DNA of 64,000 nucleotides from Ferrimicrobium acidiphilum DSM 19497 (lineage in GTDB: Bacteria; Actinomycetota; Acidimicrobiia; Acidimicrobiales; Acidimicrobiaceae), in the NCBI RefSeq assembly GCF_000949255.1, contig NZ_JXUW01000004.1:1-64000 (forward strand), in the 5' to 3' direction. The notes below the pieces were generated by a model that did no database searches, was not told the origin of the DNA, and worked only from the letters and a program-made list of their open reading frames with translations. A program made the position numbers and the translations under genes. Of this stretch, positions 53,917 to 63,438 are shown one piece after another. Position 1 is the stretch's first letter. Every line of letters begins with the position of its first letter.

Positions 53917-54501
53917 TCAATTCCTCTCTATGGCTCGCAGCTGCTCAAGATCCTCACGAGTATCAACATCAAAGGGATCTCCCGAACAAGGGACCTCTAC
54001 CGCCTCGACTCGGTGGAAAATCGCTCTGGCACCGACATCACCACGACGCTCTAACAGCCCGAAGACCGATGATGCTATCTTAACAGGGTTCCCCCTGACG
54101 CCAGCATAGGTAGCAATTGCTACCCCACCGGTCTTAGTGCTCGTCACCGCGTTCCATGCTTCAGCCGGCACCAGTGGCTGATCTCCGAGGCCAACCGTAA
54201 CCGCCCAAAGACCCATGGCACTTGCCGCATCCACGGCGAGTGCCAATGAGCTTGCAAGACCGTCTTGGGGGCTCGGATTTCGGAGTTCGATGAATTTAGC
54301 CGGCAACAGCGAGCTAAGGTTCGAGTCTTGAGTGACGACAAAGTGCGCTCCTGCTTCGACGCTGGCTGCGGCTTCCAGCACCCAGCTAACTATGGGGCGA
54401 CCGTTCAAATTTTCCAACAGCTTATGCGTCGACGAATCAAACCGACTCCCGAAGCCGGCAGCCAGCACTACCAGGCCGGTGGAGGCGAGTTCTTCATCCA
54501 T
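53917..54501 (-). CDS. MobA-like nucleotidyltransferase (MoCo cytidylyl/guanylyl transfer)
   Basis: A 194-residue NTP-transferase in the molybdenum-cofactor branch. It starts GLVVLAAGFGSRFDSSTHKL, the glycine-rich nucleotide loop with LVVLAAGFGSRFD...HKLLE, then NGRPIVSWVLEAAASVEAGA, DGLASSLALAVDAASAMG and GLGDQPLVPAEAWNAVTSTK (metal Asp). Its place beside XdhC/CoxF and CoxL suggests it adds CMP to the molybdenum cofactor, as MocA-type enzymes do for xanthine-oxidase-family proteins. It is followed directly by coxG. Confidence 0.85.
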   Translation of the reverse strand: MDEELASTGLVVLAAGFGSRFDSSTHKLLENLNGRPIVSWVLEAAASVEAGAHFVVTQDSNLSSLLPAKFIELRNPSPQDGLASSLALAVDAASAMGLWAVTVGLGDQPLVPAEAWNAVTSTKTGGVAIATYAGVRGNPVKIASSVFGLLERRGDVGARAIFHRVEAVEVPCSGDPFDVDTREDLEQLRAIERN

Positions 54502-54513
54502 ATCGATTCACGC

Positions 54514-55725
54514 TCACCAGGTCATCACTCCTTCAGTATGGATTGGTCCCTGGGTCTCTGAAAGCGGACCAGCCATACGACGCTCCCGTCGTGCGATGAT
54601 CTCCGCCAAAATCGAGATTGCCGTCTCCTGAGGCGTTCTCGCCCCAAGATCGAGTCCAATCGGACCTGAGACTCGGTTTCGTACCTCCTCGATCGAGACG
54701 CCATCAGCCGCAAGTCGCATCATCCTATCCTCCTGGGTGCGCCTCGAGCCCATAACACCGATATAGCCAGCCTTAGTCGCCAACGAGGCCTCGATAGCTG
54801 GAACATCGAACTTTGGGTCGTGAGTGAGGATGCAGATCGAATCACGCTCATCAAGGGTCGCGCCACACTCGAATAGGTAGTCGTTTGGCCATGAAACCAC
54901 GACCTCGTCAGCCTTTGGGAATCGCTCCTTCGTGGCGAAGACTGATCGGGCATCGACCACGACCACATGGTAGCCAAGCAGTTTTGCTGCTTGGGCAAGC
55001 GCATCGCTAAAGTCCACTGCACCAAAGATCAACATCTTCGGAGGCTCAACAGAGACCGCCATCACGACCGCTACCTCGCGCGAGCGCGACTGTCCCTTCC
55101 TGCCATACTCGCGTCTCGTACCCTGCCCCTGCCTAAGAACCCCCACCGCATCTCTGGCGACGACACGATCGAGGTCGGGATTGCCAAGACTCCCCACAAC
55201 CTCTCCATCTCCGAGAACAAGAAGCGAGGAGCCGACAGCTGGAACCGGCACATCGCTGTTCTCATCGGCGAAATACGAACCCGGATCCTCATTGACCGCA
55301 TAAACAGTGGCGATAGCAAATGGAGTCTCCTCTCGAAGCGCCTCAGCCAGTCGATCAAGGTAGTTTGGCAACTCCGGCTGCACCAGAATGTGAAAGGTGC
55401 CACCGCAGGTCAGGCCGACCGCTACAGCTTGGTCATCTGAGAAGCCGAAGGCCAAGGTCGTGGCCTCCCTGGGCGTTGTGCTACCAAGTATTCCAAAGGT
55501 TCGCAACACCGGCTCAGGAGCGTCAAGCCTCTGCAGCGCCTCAGCAACAACCGCTCCTTCCACGCACCCACCGGAGACGGATCCTGCGACCTCACCGTCT
55601 TCGCTCACTGCCATCAGGGCGCCTGGTTCACGGGGGCCAGACCCTTCGACTGCGACCACGGTCGCTAGCGCGCATCGCTTCCCTTGCGCCCTCCACGCTA
55701 ACACTCGCTCGATTACATCGATCAT
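54514..55725 (-). CDS. coxF: XdhC/CoxF-type MoCo chaperone
   Basis: A 403-residue protein that carries and sulfurates molybdenum cofactor before insertion into hydroxylases. The N-terminal XdhC domain has ALATVVAVEGSGPREPGALM and GEVAGSVSGGCVEGAVVAEA. The C-terminal Rossmann part has MLIFGAVDFSDALAQAAKLL and GYIGVMGSRRTQEDRMMRLA with SGPIGLDLGARTPQETAISI. Its start overlaps coxE by four bases. Confidence 0.9.
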   Translation of the reverse strand: MIDVIERVLAWRAQGKRCALATVVAVEGSGPREPGALMAVSEDGEVAGSVSGGCVEGAVVAEALQRLDAPEPVLRTFGILGSTTPREATTLAFGFSDDQAVAVGLTCGGTFHILVQPELPNYLDRLAEALREETPFAIATVYAVNEDPGSYFADENSDVPVPAVGSSLLVLGDGEVVGSLGNPDLDRVVARDAVGVLRQGQGTRREYGRKGQSRSREVAVVMAVSVEPPKMLIFGAVDFSDALAQAAKLLGYHVVVVDARSVFATKERFPKADEVVVSWPNDYLFECGATLDERDSICILTHDPKFDVPAIEASLATKAGYIGVMGSRRTQEDRMMRLAADGVSIEEVRNRVSGPIGLDLGARTPQETAISILAEIIARRERRMAGPLSETQGPIHTEGVMTW

Positions 55726-56819
55726 TGAAGCTCTCCTTCACTACAGATTACCCTCGCGAGATGTTCAAAGGATCGCACGCTCTCTCCGGGCAGAAACGCG
55801 TCGATATAGGGCAGCGCGGTAGCCATGCCACGAGCCAAGGGTGCATAGTCGGTGGCGGCGGCCAACGGATTCACCCACAGAATGCTCTTGGCCAAGCGCG
55901 ACAGTCGCCCCATCGCCTCCTCCATAACCTGCGGATCGCCACGATCCCAACCATCGGAGAACACTACCACGATCGCACCACGCGCCACCCCCCGGGCCCC
56001 ATGTTCAATGTTGAACGTCTCCAAGGAAGCTCCCAGTCGGGTGCCGCCAGCGAAATCGTCAATCAGTGACGAAACCTGTGCCATCGCTCGATCAGGATCA
56101 CTCACATCAAGTGCTCTCGAGACGTTATGAAGACGCGTTCCAAGCGTGAAGACATGAACATCGCCTAAAGCTCGTCGGGCTGCCCACGCAAAGTGCAGGA
56201 GTCCCTCAGCGTAAGCGTGCATGGAGCCTGAAATATCAACCAGAAAGAGCAACCGACGAGAGCGCAGACCTTTGCTTAGAAACCGTCTCCGGATCGGCTC
56301 TCCACTAGTAGCAACCGAAAGCCGCAGGGTATGCGATAGGTCTAACCGCTGCACGCTGCGGCTCTTCACGAAGCGGTAGCTCCTCCGGAGTGGAGGCGAG
56401 AATCGAAAACGCTCAATCAAGCGAAGGGCTTCACGTCGTTCAGCAGCCTCCAGCGAGCGCAAGTCAGCCGACCGTAGACGTTCAACGGCCGAATAGCGAA
56501 CCACACGCTGCATCTGACCATCATCATCCTGTTCAGCCTCAGGTGCATCTTGGGAGTCAAAACCCACGGTAACCTGCCGAGGAACCTCCTCATCAGGATG
56601 TTGGCCAAAGAAATACTCACGGAACACGTTGTCAAAGAGTTCGTTGTCTTTCTGGGATTTCACCAGGGTCGCCCGAGCACACTCGCGCACTCGCTCCTGG
56701 TCGTCGATACCAACGACAGCCAGTGCACCGAGGAGATCTTGAGAGCTAGAGACCGGTACGCGGAGCCCACGCACCCTCAAGAGCTCGACAAAACCGGTTA
56801 TCAACTCCTCAGGCTTCAT
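55722..56819 (-). CDS. coxE: CoxE-type von Willebrand A protein
   Basis: A 365-residue protein with a C-terminal VWA domain. The MIDAS motif is LLFLVDISGSMHAYAEGLLH (DxSxS), with a downstream TRL-like GGTRLGASLETFNIEHG and FSDGWDRGDPQVMEEAMGRL. The N-terminal part is the family-specific helical domain FVELLRVRGLRVPVSSSQDL. CoxE with the MoxR-type CoxD helps mature the Mo/Cu active site. It starts and ends in four-base overlaps with coxD and coxF. Confidence 0.92.
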   Translation of the reverse strand: MKPEELITGFVELLRVRGLRVPVSSSQDLLGALAVVGIDDQERVRECARATLVKSQKDNELFDNVFREYFFGQHPDEEVPRQVTVGFDSQDAPEAEQDDDGQMQRVVRYSAVERLRSADLRSLEAAERREALRLIERFRFSPPLRRSYRFVKSRSVQRLDLSHTLRLSVATSGEPIRRRFLSKGLRSRRLLFLVDISGSMHAYAEGLLHFAWAARRALGDVHVFTLGTRLHNVSRALDVSDPDRAMAQVSSLIDDFAGGTRLGASLETFNIEHGARGVARGAIVVVFSDGWDRGDPQVMEEAMGRLSRLAKSILWVNPLAAATDYAPLARGMATALPYIDAFLPGESVRSFEHLARVICSEGELQ

Positions 56820-57748
56820 GCACCAAACCGAGCAAAGGCCTGTTTGATCAGCGTTCCAACGCCGATGGAGGCAAGCCGCTCCTCATCCTCACGATACTTG
56901 ATCACAGCCCCTAACGTCATCTCGAGCCACTCCGGAGTGACCTCGACCGCCGAGAGGCTTGTCAACGCGCTCGCCCAGTCGATCGCCTCCGCGATCCCTG
57001 GTGGTTTAACTAGACCTTGCCGACGGAACTCTTGCACGATGGCGCCAATCTGAGCAGACAACACCTCGCTCGCATCCGGTACATGAAGTCGTATGATCTC
57101 GACCTCGCGTTCAAAGGCTGGGTGGTCGACCCATAGATACAGACATCGGCGTTTCAGAGCATCGTGAAGATCTCGAGTACGGTTCGACGTGAGAATCACT
57201 ATCGGCTTCACCAGCGCTCGTCGAGTACCAAGTTCTGGGATCGTGATCTCAAACGTAGAGAGCAGTTCCAGCAAGAAGGCCTCAAACTCATCGTCTGCAC
57301 GGTCTAGCTCATCGATAAGCAGGACTGGCGGCCGAGACGGGTCGCTGTAACCCAGCGATCGCAGCAGTGGGCGCTCGACGAGGTAACGGTCCTCATAGAG
57401 TTCAGCCTCTAGTGAGGTACGGTCGGTCTGCACACCCACGGCCTCGGTAGCGCGTAGGTGCAGGAGCTGTTTTGCATAGTCCCAGTCATAGACGGCCTGG
57501 GTGGAATCGATCCCCTCGTAGCATTGCAACCGGATAAGGTCACTCCCGAAGAGCCTCGACAACGCCAGAGCAAGCTCGGTTTTCCCAACACCAGCATCAC
57601 CCTCTAGCAACAATGGCTTTTCTAGCGAGAGAGCTAGAAAAGCCACCGTTGCAATTTTTAGATCGGCCAGGTACTCCACCTGTCTCAAACCTCCCGCTAA
57701 ATCATCGGGGGTCAGAAAACCGAGTTGACTGCTTCGAGACTCAACCAA
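56816..57748 (-). CDS. coxD: CoxD-type MoxR AAA+ ATPase
   Basis: A 310-residue AAA+ ATPase needed for maturation of CO-dehydrogenase-like hydroxylases. Walker A is LLLEGDAGVGKTELALALS, Walker B is PPVLLIDELDRADDEFEAFL, and sensor/arg parts appear as LTSNRTRDLHDALKRRCLYL. The family YEGIDSTQAVYDWDYAKQLL segment is present, typical of the MoxR/CoxD subgroup. It overlaps coxM by eight bases and coxE by four. Confidence 0.93.
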   Translation of the reverse strand: MVESRSSQLGFLTPDDLAGGLRQVEYLADLKIATVAFLALSLEKPLLLEGDAGVGKTELALALSRLFGSDLIRLQCYEGIDSTQAVYDWDYAKQLLHLRATEAVGVQTDRTSLEAELYEDRYLVERPLLRSLGYSDPSRPPVLLIDELDRADDEFEAFLLELLSTFEITIPELGTRRALVKPIVILTSNRTRDLHDALKRRCLYLWVDHPAFEREVEIIRLHVPDASEVLSAQIGAIVQEFRRQGLVKPPGIAEAIDWASALTSLSAVEVTPEWLEMTLGAVIKYREDEERLASIGVGTLIKQAFARFGA

Positions 57749-58553
57749 GTTCGCTCAAAGCCCGTTGCACGAGGACACGTGCCAAGTGGCGTCGGTAATC
57801 AACACTCGCATTTATATCAGCCGAAGGTGAGGTTCCCTCGTCAGCGACTGCGGCAGCCTCCTCAACACTAGCGCCAGCGGCCAAACGCTCTTCGACTGCG
57901 GTCGCTCGCAATGGAGTTGCCCCCATGTTGATAAAGCTCACATTGGTACGATCACTGCGGACAGCAACCACACCGACTATCGCCCAGTCCTGAGCGCGCC
58001 GATTGAACTTTTGGAACGCATACTTAGAAAATCCAGTTGGCACACGAATCTCCGTCAAAATTTCATCAGGCGCGAGTGCCGTCTCCAAGAAACCTTTGAA
58101 GAACTCAGCGGCCGGTATAGTGCGACTCCCAGAGGGCCCCTGCACTACCATGGTTGCGCCGAGGGCCAGCAACGCCGCAGGCAAATCAGCTGCACCGTCA
58201 CCGTGGGCAGTCGACCCACCAATCGTACCCGCATGACGCACCGACGGATCACCTATTTGGCCTGCAACCCTGGTGAGGACCGGGACTTCACGCGCAAGAA
58301 GCTCCGAAGTCTCAAGATCTCGATGGCGAGTCAACGCACCGATGGCTATTTGATCACCATCCTTGCGGACATAGGATAGATCGGAGATGCGTCCGATATC
58401 AACGAGCATCGAAGGAGATGCAAGTCGTAGCTTCATGAGCGGTATCAGAGAATGCCCTCCAGCCAGTACCTTGGCGTCCTCGTCACTGGAGAGCATCGAG
58501 ATCGCCTCCGCGACTGTAGCCGCCCTGGCATAATCAAAACTTGATGGATACAT
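57741..58553 (-). CDS. coxM: CoxM-type FAD-binding subunit
   Basis: A 270-residue medium subunit of a molybdenum hydroxylase, passing electrons from the Fe-S subunit through FAD. Motifs: YARAATVAEAISMLSSDEDA, VLAGGHSLIPLMKLRLASPS (FAD pyrophosphate), DIGRISDLSYVRKDGDQIAI and RHAGTIGGSTAHGDGAADLP (second FAD motif). The C-terminal CO dehydrogenase flavoprotein domain is FNRRAQDWAIVGVVAVRSDR. It follows coxL by 27 bases. Confidence 0.93.
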   Translation of the reverse strand: MYPSSFDYARAATVAEAISMLSSDEDAKVLAGGHSLIPLMKLRLASPSMLVDIGRISDLSYVRKDGDQIAIGALTRHRDLETSELLAREVPVLTRVAGQIGDPSVRHAGTIGGSTAHGDGAADLPAALLALGATMVVQGPSGSRTIPAAEFFKGFLETALAPDEILTEIRVPTGFSKYAFQKFNRRAQDWAIVGVVAVRSDRTNVSFINMGATPLRATAVEERLAAGASVEEAAAVADEGTSPSADINASVDYRRHLARVLVQRALSELG

Positions 58554-58580
58554 ACCTTTCCCTTCTGTTGGTTTGCGTCG

Positions 58581-60959
58581 CTACTTCGAACTTGCCTGTT
58601 TAATCAACTGGTAGACCCGTTCCGGTGTCGCCGGCATCGGACAATCAGTCACACCGAGATCCGATAGTGCATCCACGACCGCATTGATGACTGCCGGCGC
58701 TGAGCCAATGGTACCCGCCTCTCCAACTCCTTTAACTCCAAGTGGATTGGTGGGTGATGGTGTCACCGTCGAATCGAGCTCAAAACTCGGCATCTCGCAC
58801 GCTGATGGCACCAGATAATCGGCCAATGAGGCGTTTAGCAGTTGGCCGGAGCTGTCATAAAGCGCCTCCTCGTAGAGCGCCTGCGCAACACCCTGGGTGA
58901 TGCCACCATGCACCTGACCCTCCACGATGAGTGGATTTATCTGGTTACCACAGTCGTCGACGGCAATGTAGCGAACGAGCTGCACATGACCAGTCTCTTC
59001 GTCAACCTCCACCACGGCAATGTGGGTGCCGTTCGGGAAGGTGAAGTTCGGTGGATCCCAGCTAATCGAAGCCTCTAGATTGGGCTCTAGTCCATCCGGT
59101 AGGTTATGAGCGGTGAAAGCCTCGAACGCGATCGCGGCCAACGGCAGCTGCTGTTCTGGGGATCCCTTAACGCGGAAGCTGGCTCCAACGTACTCGAGAT
59201 CCTCCTCTGCAACCTCCATCTGGTGTGCTGCTATCTTCATCGCCTTCTCTATCACCCGCTCTGTTGCCAAGTAGACGGCGGTACCTCCGACAGAGAGTGA
59301 TCGGCTGCCATAGGTATCCATCCCATATGGAGCGATGGCGGTGTCAGAATGCAGAACCTCCACATCGTCAGGGGAGATTCCCAACTTATCCGCAACTATC
59401 ATCGACCAACTCGTCTCGTGGCCCTGGCCGTGGGGTGCGGTGCCGGTCACCACCTGCACCTTCGACGTTGGCAAAATGCGGACTGTTGCTGCCTCCCAAC
59501 CTCCCGCTCCATAGTTCAAACTCGCCAAGACACGAGATGGAGCTAGGCCACACATCTCAACGTAGCAAGAGACTCCAATGCCAAGCCTGCGTGGGTTTCC
59601 CGCTGCACGTCGCTGTTCTTGCTCACGACGCAGGTCTGAGTAGCCCGCCTTGTCGAGGGCTTTTTCGAGATTTGCATGATAGGACCCTGAGTCGAACACC
59701 AATCCAGCGACAGACTGATAAGGAAACTTCTCTGCGGCGATGAAGTTACGCCGCCGAATCTCCGCCGGATCTAGCTCCAATCTCCGGGCCAACGAGTCCA
59801 TAGCTCTCTCAATCGCATAGGTTGCCTCGGGTCGCCCAGCTCCCCGATAGGCGTCGGTAGGAGTCTTATTCGTGAACAAGCCTGTGCATGTAAACGAGTA
59901 GGCACCAACGTCATAGACCCCGTGATAGAGAAACGCACCGAGAAGGGGTACGCCGGGGGTAACCAACTGCAGGTAGGCCCCCATATCGGCAAGCAACTTC
60001 ACCCTGACCGCAGTTACCTTGCCATCGGCGTTGGCGGCCAACTCTATATGTTGGACCTGACCACGACCATGGATGGTGGCCATCGTACCCTCACCACGTT
60101 CTTCGGTGAAGCGAACGGGTTGCCGCATACGACGCGCAAGCGCTAGGCATAGCAACTCTTCCGCATACACATCAAGCTTGGAGCCAAACCCACCCCCGAC
60201 CGATGGAGCTATGACTCGAAGCTTGGTCTCAGATATACCGGCCGTGAGCGCTAGCATCACCCTCAAGACGTGAGGTATCTGGGTTGAGGAGTAGACGGTG
60301 TAGTCACCCCCCATGGGAGAGGGCACTACCACCATAGCTCGCGGCTCCATGGCCGCTGGAATGAGTCGCTGCTGAACAAATCGTTCACTCACCGTGACAG
60401 CTGCATCCCTGAACGCCGCATCAACCGCATCAGGATTCGGCTCTAGTGCCCACACAAAGCTGGTATTGCTCTCAAGCTCTTCATGCGCAAGCGTGGTGTC
60501 ATTAACCGCCTCTTCTAGTTCAAGGACAGGTGGCAACTCTTCGTAATCTACGATCACGGCACCAGCCGCATCAACCGCTTCCACCTGGGATCGAGCGACG
60601 ACAGCTACCACTCCCTCGCCTGCGTAGTGCACGTATTCGACTGCGAGTGGATAATGAGCAGGGTTCTTCATCTCCGCAGTCACCGGCCATGCGCAAGGCA
60701 TAGGCCCAGCCCATTCGGACTCAAGATCCTTGCCAGTAAAAACCCCAACCACCCCAGGCATCGATTTGGCGGCATTCACATCGATACGCTGAATTCGAGC
60801 GTGTGCATGCGGAGAGCGGACAACCACTAGATGGAGCGCGCCCGGCACCACAAGGTCATCCGCAAAACGATTTTCTCCTGAAAGAAGTTTTGGATCCTCA
60901 CGGCGAATACGTCGCTTTCCAATAATCTGTTCCTGTTGGGCAGGATCGGTCATGGTCAT
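58581..60959 (-). CDS. coxL: CoxL-type molybdenum hydroxylase large subunit (form II-like)
   Basis: A 792-residue catalytic subunit of the xanthine oxidase family with molybdopterin cytosine dinucleotide. It shows [60 protein letters not shown] and [20 protein letters not shown], ending [20 protein letters not shown] with its catalytic Glu. The active-site loop near residue 370 is [20 protein letters not shown]. That is the form II signature, not the AYXCSFR loop of genuine CO dehydrogenase, so CO may not be the substrate. It overlaps coxS by four bases. Confidence 0.92.
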   Translation of the reverse strand: MTMTDPAQQEQIIGKRRIRREDPKLLSGENRFADDLVVPGALHLVVVRSPHAHARIQRIDVNAAKSMPGVVGVFTGKDLESEWAGPMPCAWPVTAEMKNPAHYPLAVEYVHYAGEGVVAVVARSQVEAVDAAGAVIVDYEELPPVLELEEAVNDTTLAHEELESNTSFVWALEPNPDAVDAAFRDAAVTVSERFVQQRLIPAAMEPRAMVVVPSPMGGDYTVYSSTQIPHVLRVMLALTAGISETKLRVIAPSVGGGFGSKLDVYAEELLCLALARRMRQPVRFTEERGEGTMATIHGRGQVQHIELAANADGKVTAVRVKLLADMGAYLQLVTPGVPLLGAFLYHGVYDVGAYSFTCTGLFTNKTPTDAYRGAGRPEATYAIERAMDSLARRLELDPAEIRRRNFIAAEKFPYQSVAGLVFDSGSYHANLEKALDKAGYSDLRREQEQRRAAGNPRRLGIGVSCYVEMCGLAPSRVLASLNYGAGGWEAATVRILPTSKVQVVTGTAPHGQGHETSWSMIVADKLGISPDDVEVLHSDTAIAPYGMDTYGSRSLSVGGTAVYLATERVIEKAMKIAAHQMEVAEEDLEYVGASFRVKGSPEQQLPLAAIAFEAFTAHNLPDGLEPNLEASISWDPPNFTFPNGTHIAVVEVDEETGHVQLVRYIAVDDCGNQINPLIVEGQVHGGITQGVAQALYEEALYDSSGQLLNASLADYLVPSACEMPSFELDSTVTPSPTNPLGVKGVGEAGTIGSAPAVINAVVDALSDLGVTDCPMPATPERVYQLIKQASSK

Positions 60960-61429
60960 AGCTCAGCCCCCATCTCTTCTTTTGCGGCCAACACTGCCTT
61001 CACGATATTGTGATAGCCAGTGCAGCGGCAAAGATTTCCCTCAAGACCCTCGCGCACCGTTGCCTCGTCAAGGGTATCATTCTCTGCCAAAATTGACATC
61101 GAGACCATAACCATCCCCGGGGTGCAGTAGCCGCACTGTAGCGCATGGTTCTCCTGGAAGGCCCGCTGGAGTGGGTGCAAGGTACCGTCAGCTGAGGCGA
61201 GTCCCTCGATCGTGGTCACCTCCCTTCCATCAGCTTGAGCCGCCAAGACAGTGCAAGACTTCACCGATTCTCCATCGAGCAACACCGTACATGCTCCACA
61301 CGACGAGGTATCGCAACCGACATTCGTTCCCGTCATCCCAAAATCTTCCCTTAGCAGGTGCACCAAGAGCGTTCTCGGTTCAACGTCTGCCGCCTTCTTC
61401 TGCCCATTCACCGTCAGTTCAACGCGCAC
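60956..61429 (-). CDS. coxS: CoxS-type [2Fe-2S] subunit
   Basis: A 157-residue small subunit with two [2Fe-2S] clusters. The first (plant-ferredoxin type) is [20 protein letters not shown]. The second is [20 protein letters not shown] with [20 protein letters not shown], and all cysteines are present. GTG 61429 follows AGGAGG at 5 bases. It is first in the operon coxS-L-M-D-E-F-mobA-like-coxG-DUF501, which reads away from the NfeD/SPFH pair. Confidence 0.95.
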   Translation of the reverse strand: MRVELTVNGQKKAADVEPRTLLVHLLREDFGMTGTNVGCDTSSCGACTVLLDGESVKSCTVLAAQADGREVTTIEGLASADGTLHPLQRAFQENHALQCGYCTPGMVMVSMSILAENDTLDEATVREGLEGNLCRCTGYHNIVKAVLAAKEEMGAEL

Positions 61430-61779
61430 TCATCCTCCTTCATCGGGATCTCATCGTGCAGCCAGGGAGGGCAAACGTGCCCCCACTCGACATTGCCTAC
61501 CAAATCGAAGCTAGCACGAAACAGTCGCTTTTGCCTTGCTAGCTCAAAAAAGACTCAGGGAAAGATTCAATCCATCCAGCGCCAGGCCGCTAACTCAACA
61601 GTCGAAAAGCACCGTGGACGACTCCTCCTGTTTGGAGTCGGCACCTCAAATAGCCTTCTCCAGCTGCGCTGGCAACTTAACACCGCGGCTACTTCGAAAT
61701 CACTGAACTCCGCTTTCGTGCTCCGCTATCTTTAAAACAACGTGTGTGCTAGAATGGTGACTAAGCGGATAGAGGTTCT
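61430..61779. promoter_or_regulatory. Divergent control region between cox operon and nfeD/SPFH pair
   Basis: A 350-base intergenic stretch without a convincing gene. It must hold the promoters of the cox operon (-) and the NfeD gene (+). The only recognisable element is the extended -10 listed at 61747-61755. A short inverted repeat GACTCC/GGAGTC lies near 61620. Short open frames in it look like chance. Confidence 0.45.
61747..61755 (+). promoter_or_regulatory. Possible extended -10 promoter of the nfeD gene
   Basis: TGC TAGAAT lies 25 bases before the ATG at 61780, fitting an extended -10 (TGn TAnAAT) with a start point near 61762. No convincing -35 is seen at the usual distance. AGAGG follows as the ribosome site. 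Confidence 0.35.
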
Positions 61780-62265
61780 ATGGTCGTGATCGTCATCGTA
61801 GTGGTCGTCGTGGTAGCGGCACTGATACTGGTTGGCATGCACGTTGGCCCGCACGGTTCGATCGTGACAGCATCGATTGGGATGGCAGCTGGCATCGTCC
61901 TTACTTTGATGTTGAGTCACTCACACTCCTCGCTGGCGGCGATCCTGTGGAGCCTGGTGGCGTTGTTGTTTATCTCCGTTCTAGCCGTGTTCTTTTTGGG
62001 GGTTCGTGGCCTGAGATCTACCCAGTACCATTCCAAGGAGGCCATGCCCGGCCTGGCCAAGCTATTCGATTCGGCAGGAGTGGCGACGTCAAGACTCGAC
62101 CCAATCGGGACTGTCCAAATCGCTGGTAAAGGCTGGTCAGCCCTGAACGACACCGATGATCCAATTGAGATCGGTACCACCGTCTTTGTCACTCGAGTCG
62201 ATGGGCTAAAGCTCCATGTCATCCCAGAGGCCCCACGCGGGTCCAACCGAAAGGAAACGCTATGA
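61780..62265 (+). CDS. NfeD-like membrane protein
   Basis: A 161-residue membrane protein. Two or three spans at the N-terminus (IVIVVVVVVAALILVGMHVG, ASIGMAAGIVLTLM, AAILWSLVALLFISVLAVFF) precede a soluble C-terminal OB-fold: LDPIGTVQIAGKGWSALNDT and IEIGTTVFVTRVDGLKLHVI, the core of the NfeD domain. NfeD proteins pair with SPFH proteins in membrane microdomains. Its stop overlaps the next start by four bases, and the N-terminal protease domain found in long NfeD proteins is absent. Confidence 0.85.
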   Translation: MVVIVIVVVVVVAALILVGMHVGPHGSIVTASIGMAAGIVLTLMLSHSHSSLAAILWSLVALLFISVLAVFFLGVRGLRSTQYHSKEAMPGLAKLFDSAGVATSRLDPIGTVQIAGKGWSALNDTDDPIEIGTTVFVTRVDGLKLHVIPEAPRGSNRKETL

Positions 62266-63242
62266 TTGCCGCAGGCATTATCATACTTATAGTCCTAATT
62301 ATTCTGCTTCTCGTCTTGACACGAACAATCAAGATTTTGAAGGAGTATCAACGTGTCGTGGTTTTTCGCCTCGGTCGCTCGATCGGCTCAAAAGGACCTG
62401 GGCTTCTGCTTATCAACCCCATCATCGATCGCTTAAATCTGGTCGATCTCCGCGAGCAGTACTTCGAGATCCCCCATCAGACCGCGATCACGAAGGACAA
62501 TGCCCCGATCTCAATCGACTTCATCATGTTCTACCAGGTGATCGATCCGGTACAATCGGTGGTCGCTGTTCAAAACTTCTCCGGAGCAGCCTTGAACGTC
62601 GCCGCAACTACGCTCCGCAGCGTCGTTGGCGACATGTCGCTCGACGATGTGCTCTCCCGCCGCGAGGACATGAACTCCCTCCTGCGCCTGCGCCTTGATG
62701 AGGTAACTGAACGTTGGGGAGTAAAAGTATCGAATGTCGAGGTACGCGAGATCAATCCACCCCCTGCTGTGCAGGATGCGATGACCCGCCAGATGTCAGC
62801 GGAACGCACGCGGCGAGCTGTTGTCACCGAATCCGAGGGGCAAAAACAAGCGGCTATCACCGTAGCTGAAGGTCAAAAACAGGCCTCCGTTCTCGCCGCT
62901 GAAGGTCAAAAACAGGCGACGATCTTGGCGGCAGAGGCTGAGCGCGAGTCGGCAAAACTGAGAGCCCAAGGTCTCTCTGACGCACTAGAAGCGGTGAACA
63001 CCAATGCATCACGCTCCGATGCAAATGTGCTTACCTTGCAGTACCCAGAGACGCTTCGTCAGCTCGCCCAGTCGCCATCTACCAAGTTTGTGATTCCAGC
63101 AGAGCTCACTGGCTTGCTAGCAACGATGGGGCAGGCGACACGCACCGCCATGGAGATTACCCAACCTCCAAGTGGCGACAAGGGCTTCGTGAAGAATGGA
63201 GCTAATGGAAAGCTCGACTCCGGGAAAAGTACGGTCGGCTAA
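62262..63242 (+). CDS. SPFH/stomatin-like (slipin) protein
   Basis: A 326-residue membrane scaffold. An N-terminal span IAAGIIILIVLIILLLVLTR is followed by the SPFH core KEYQRVVVFRLGRSIGSKGP, GLLLINPIIDRLNLVDLREQ and ALNVAATTLRSVVGDMSLDD with REINPPPAVQDAMTRQMSAE. The C-terminal coiled coil contains three near-identical units EGQKQA (residues ~188-220) spaced by about 13 residues. It is coupled to NfeD by an ATGA overlap, the usual pairing for membrane microdomain organisation. Confidence 0.93.
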   Translation: MIAAGIIILIVLIILLLVLTRTIKILKEYQRVVVFRLGRSIGSKGPGLLLINPIIDRLNLVDLREQYFEIPHQTAITKDNAPISIDFIMFYQVIDPVQSVVAVQNFSGAALNVAATTLRSVVGDMSLDDVLSRREDMNSLLRLRLDEVTERWGVKVSNVEVREINPPPAVQDAMTRQMSAERTRRAVVTESEGQKQAAITVAEGQKQASVLAAEGQKQATILAAEAERESAKLRAQGLSDALEAVNTNASRSDANVLTLQYPETLRQLAQSPSTKFVIPAELTGLLATMGQATRTAMEITQPPSGDKGFVKNGANGKLDSGKSTVG

Positions 63243-63438
63243 CTCGAGCGGCTTCATACAGTCGTGTGAGGTTACTCAAGGAGAATCCAGGGTCGACGCA
63301 GCTATGTAAGCCGCATCGACCACATGTCATGTCGTTGCACCAGGTCGCATGCTGCTCGCTAGGCGAATAGACGGCTGGCTAATTGTCGGTTCATGATCCC
63401 ACACCCGACCCAGCGTGCCTCGACCTACAATTAGTTGG

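Noticed and set aside
58581-60959. True (form I) CO dehydrogenase
   Set aside because: The active-site loop is AYRGAGR, not AYXCSFR, so CO oxidation cannot be claimed from the sequence.
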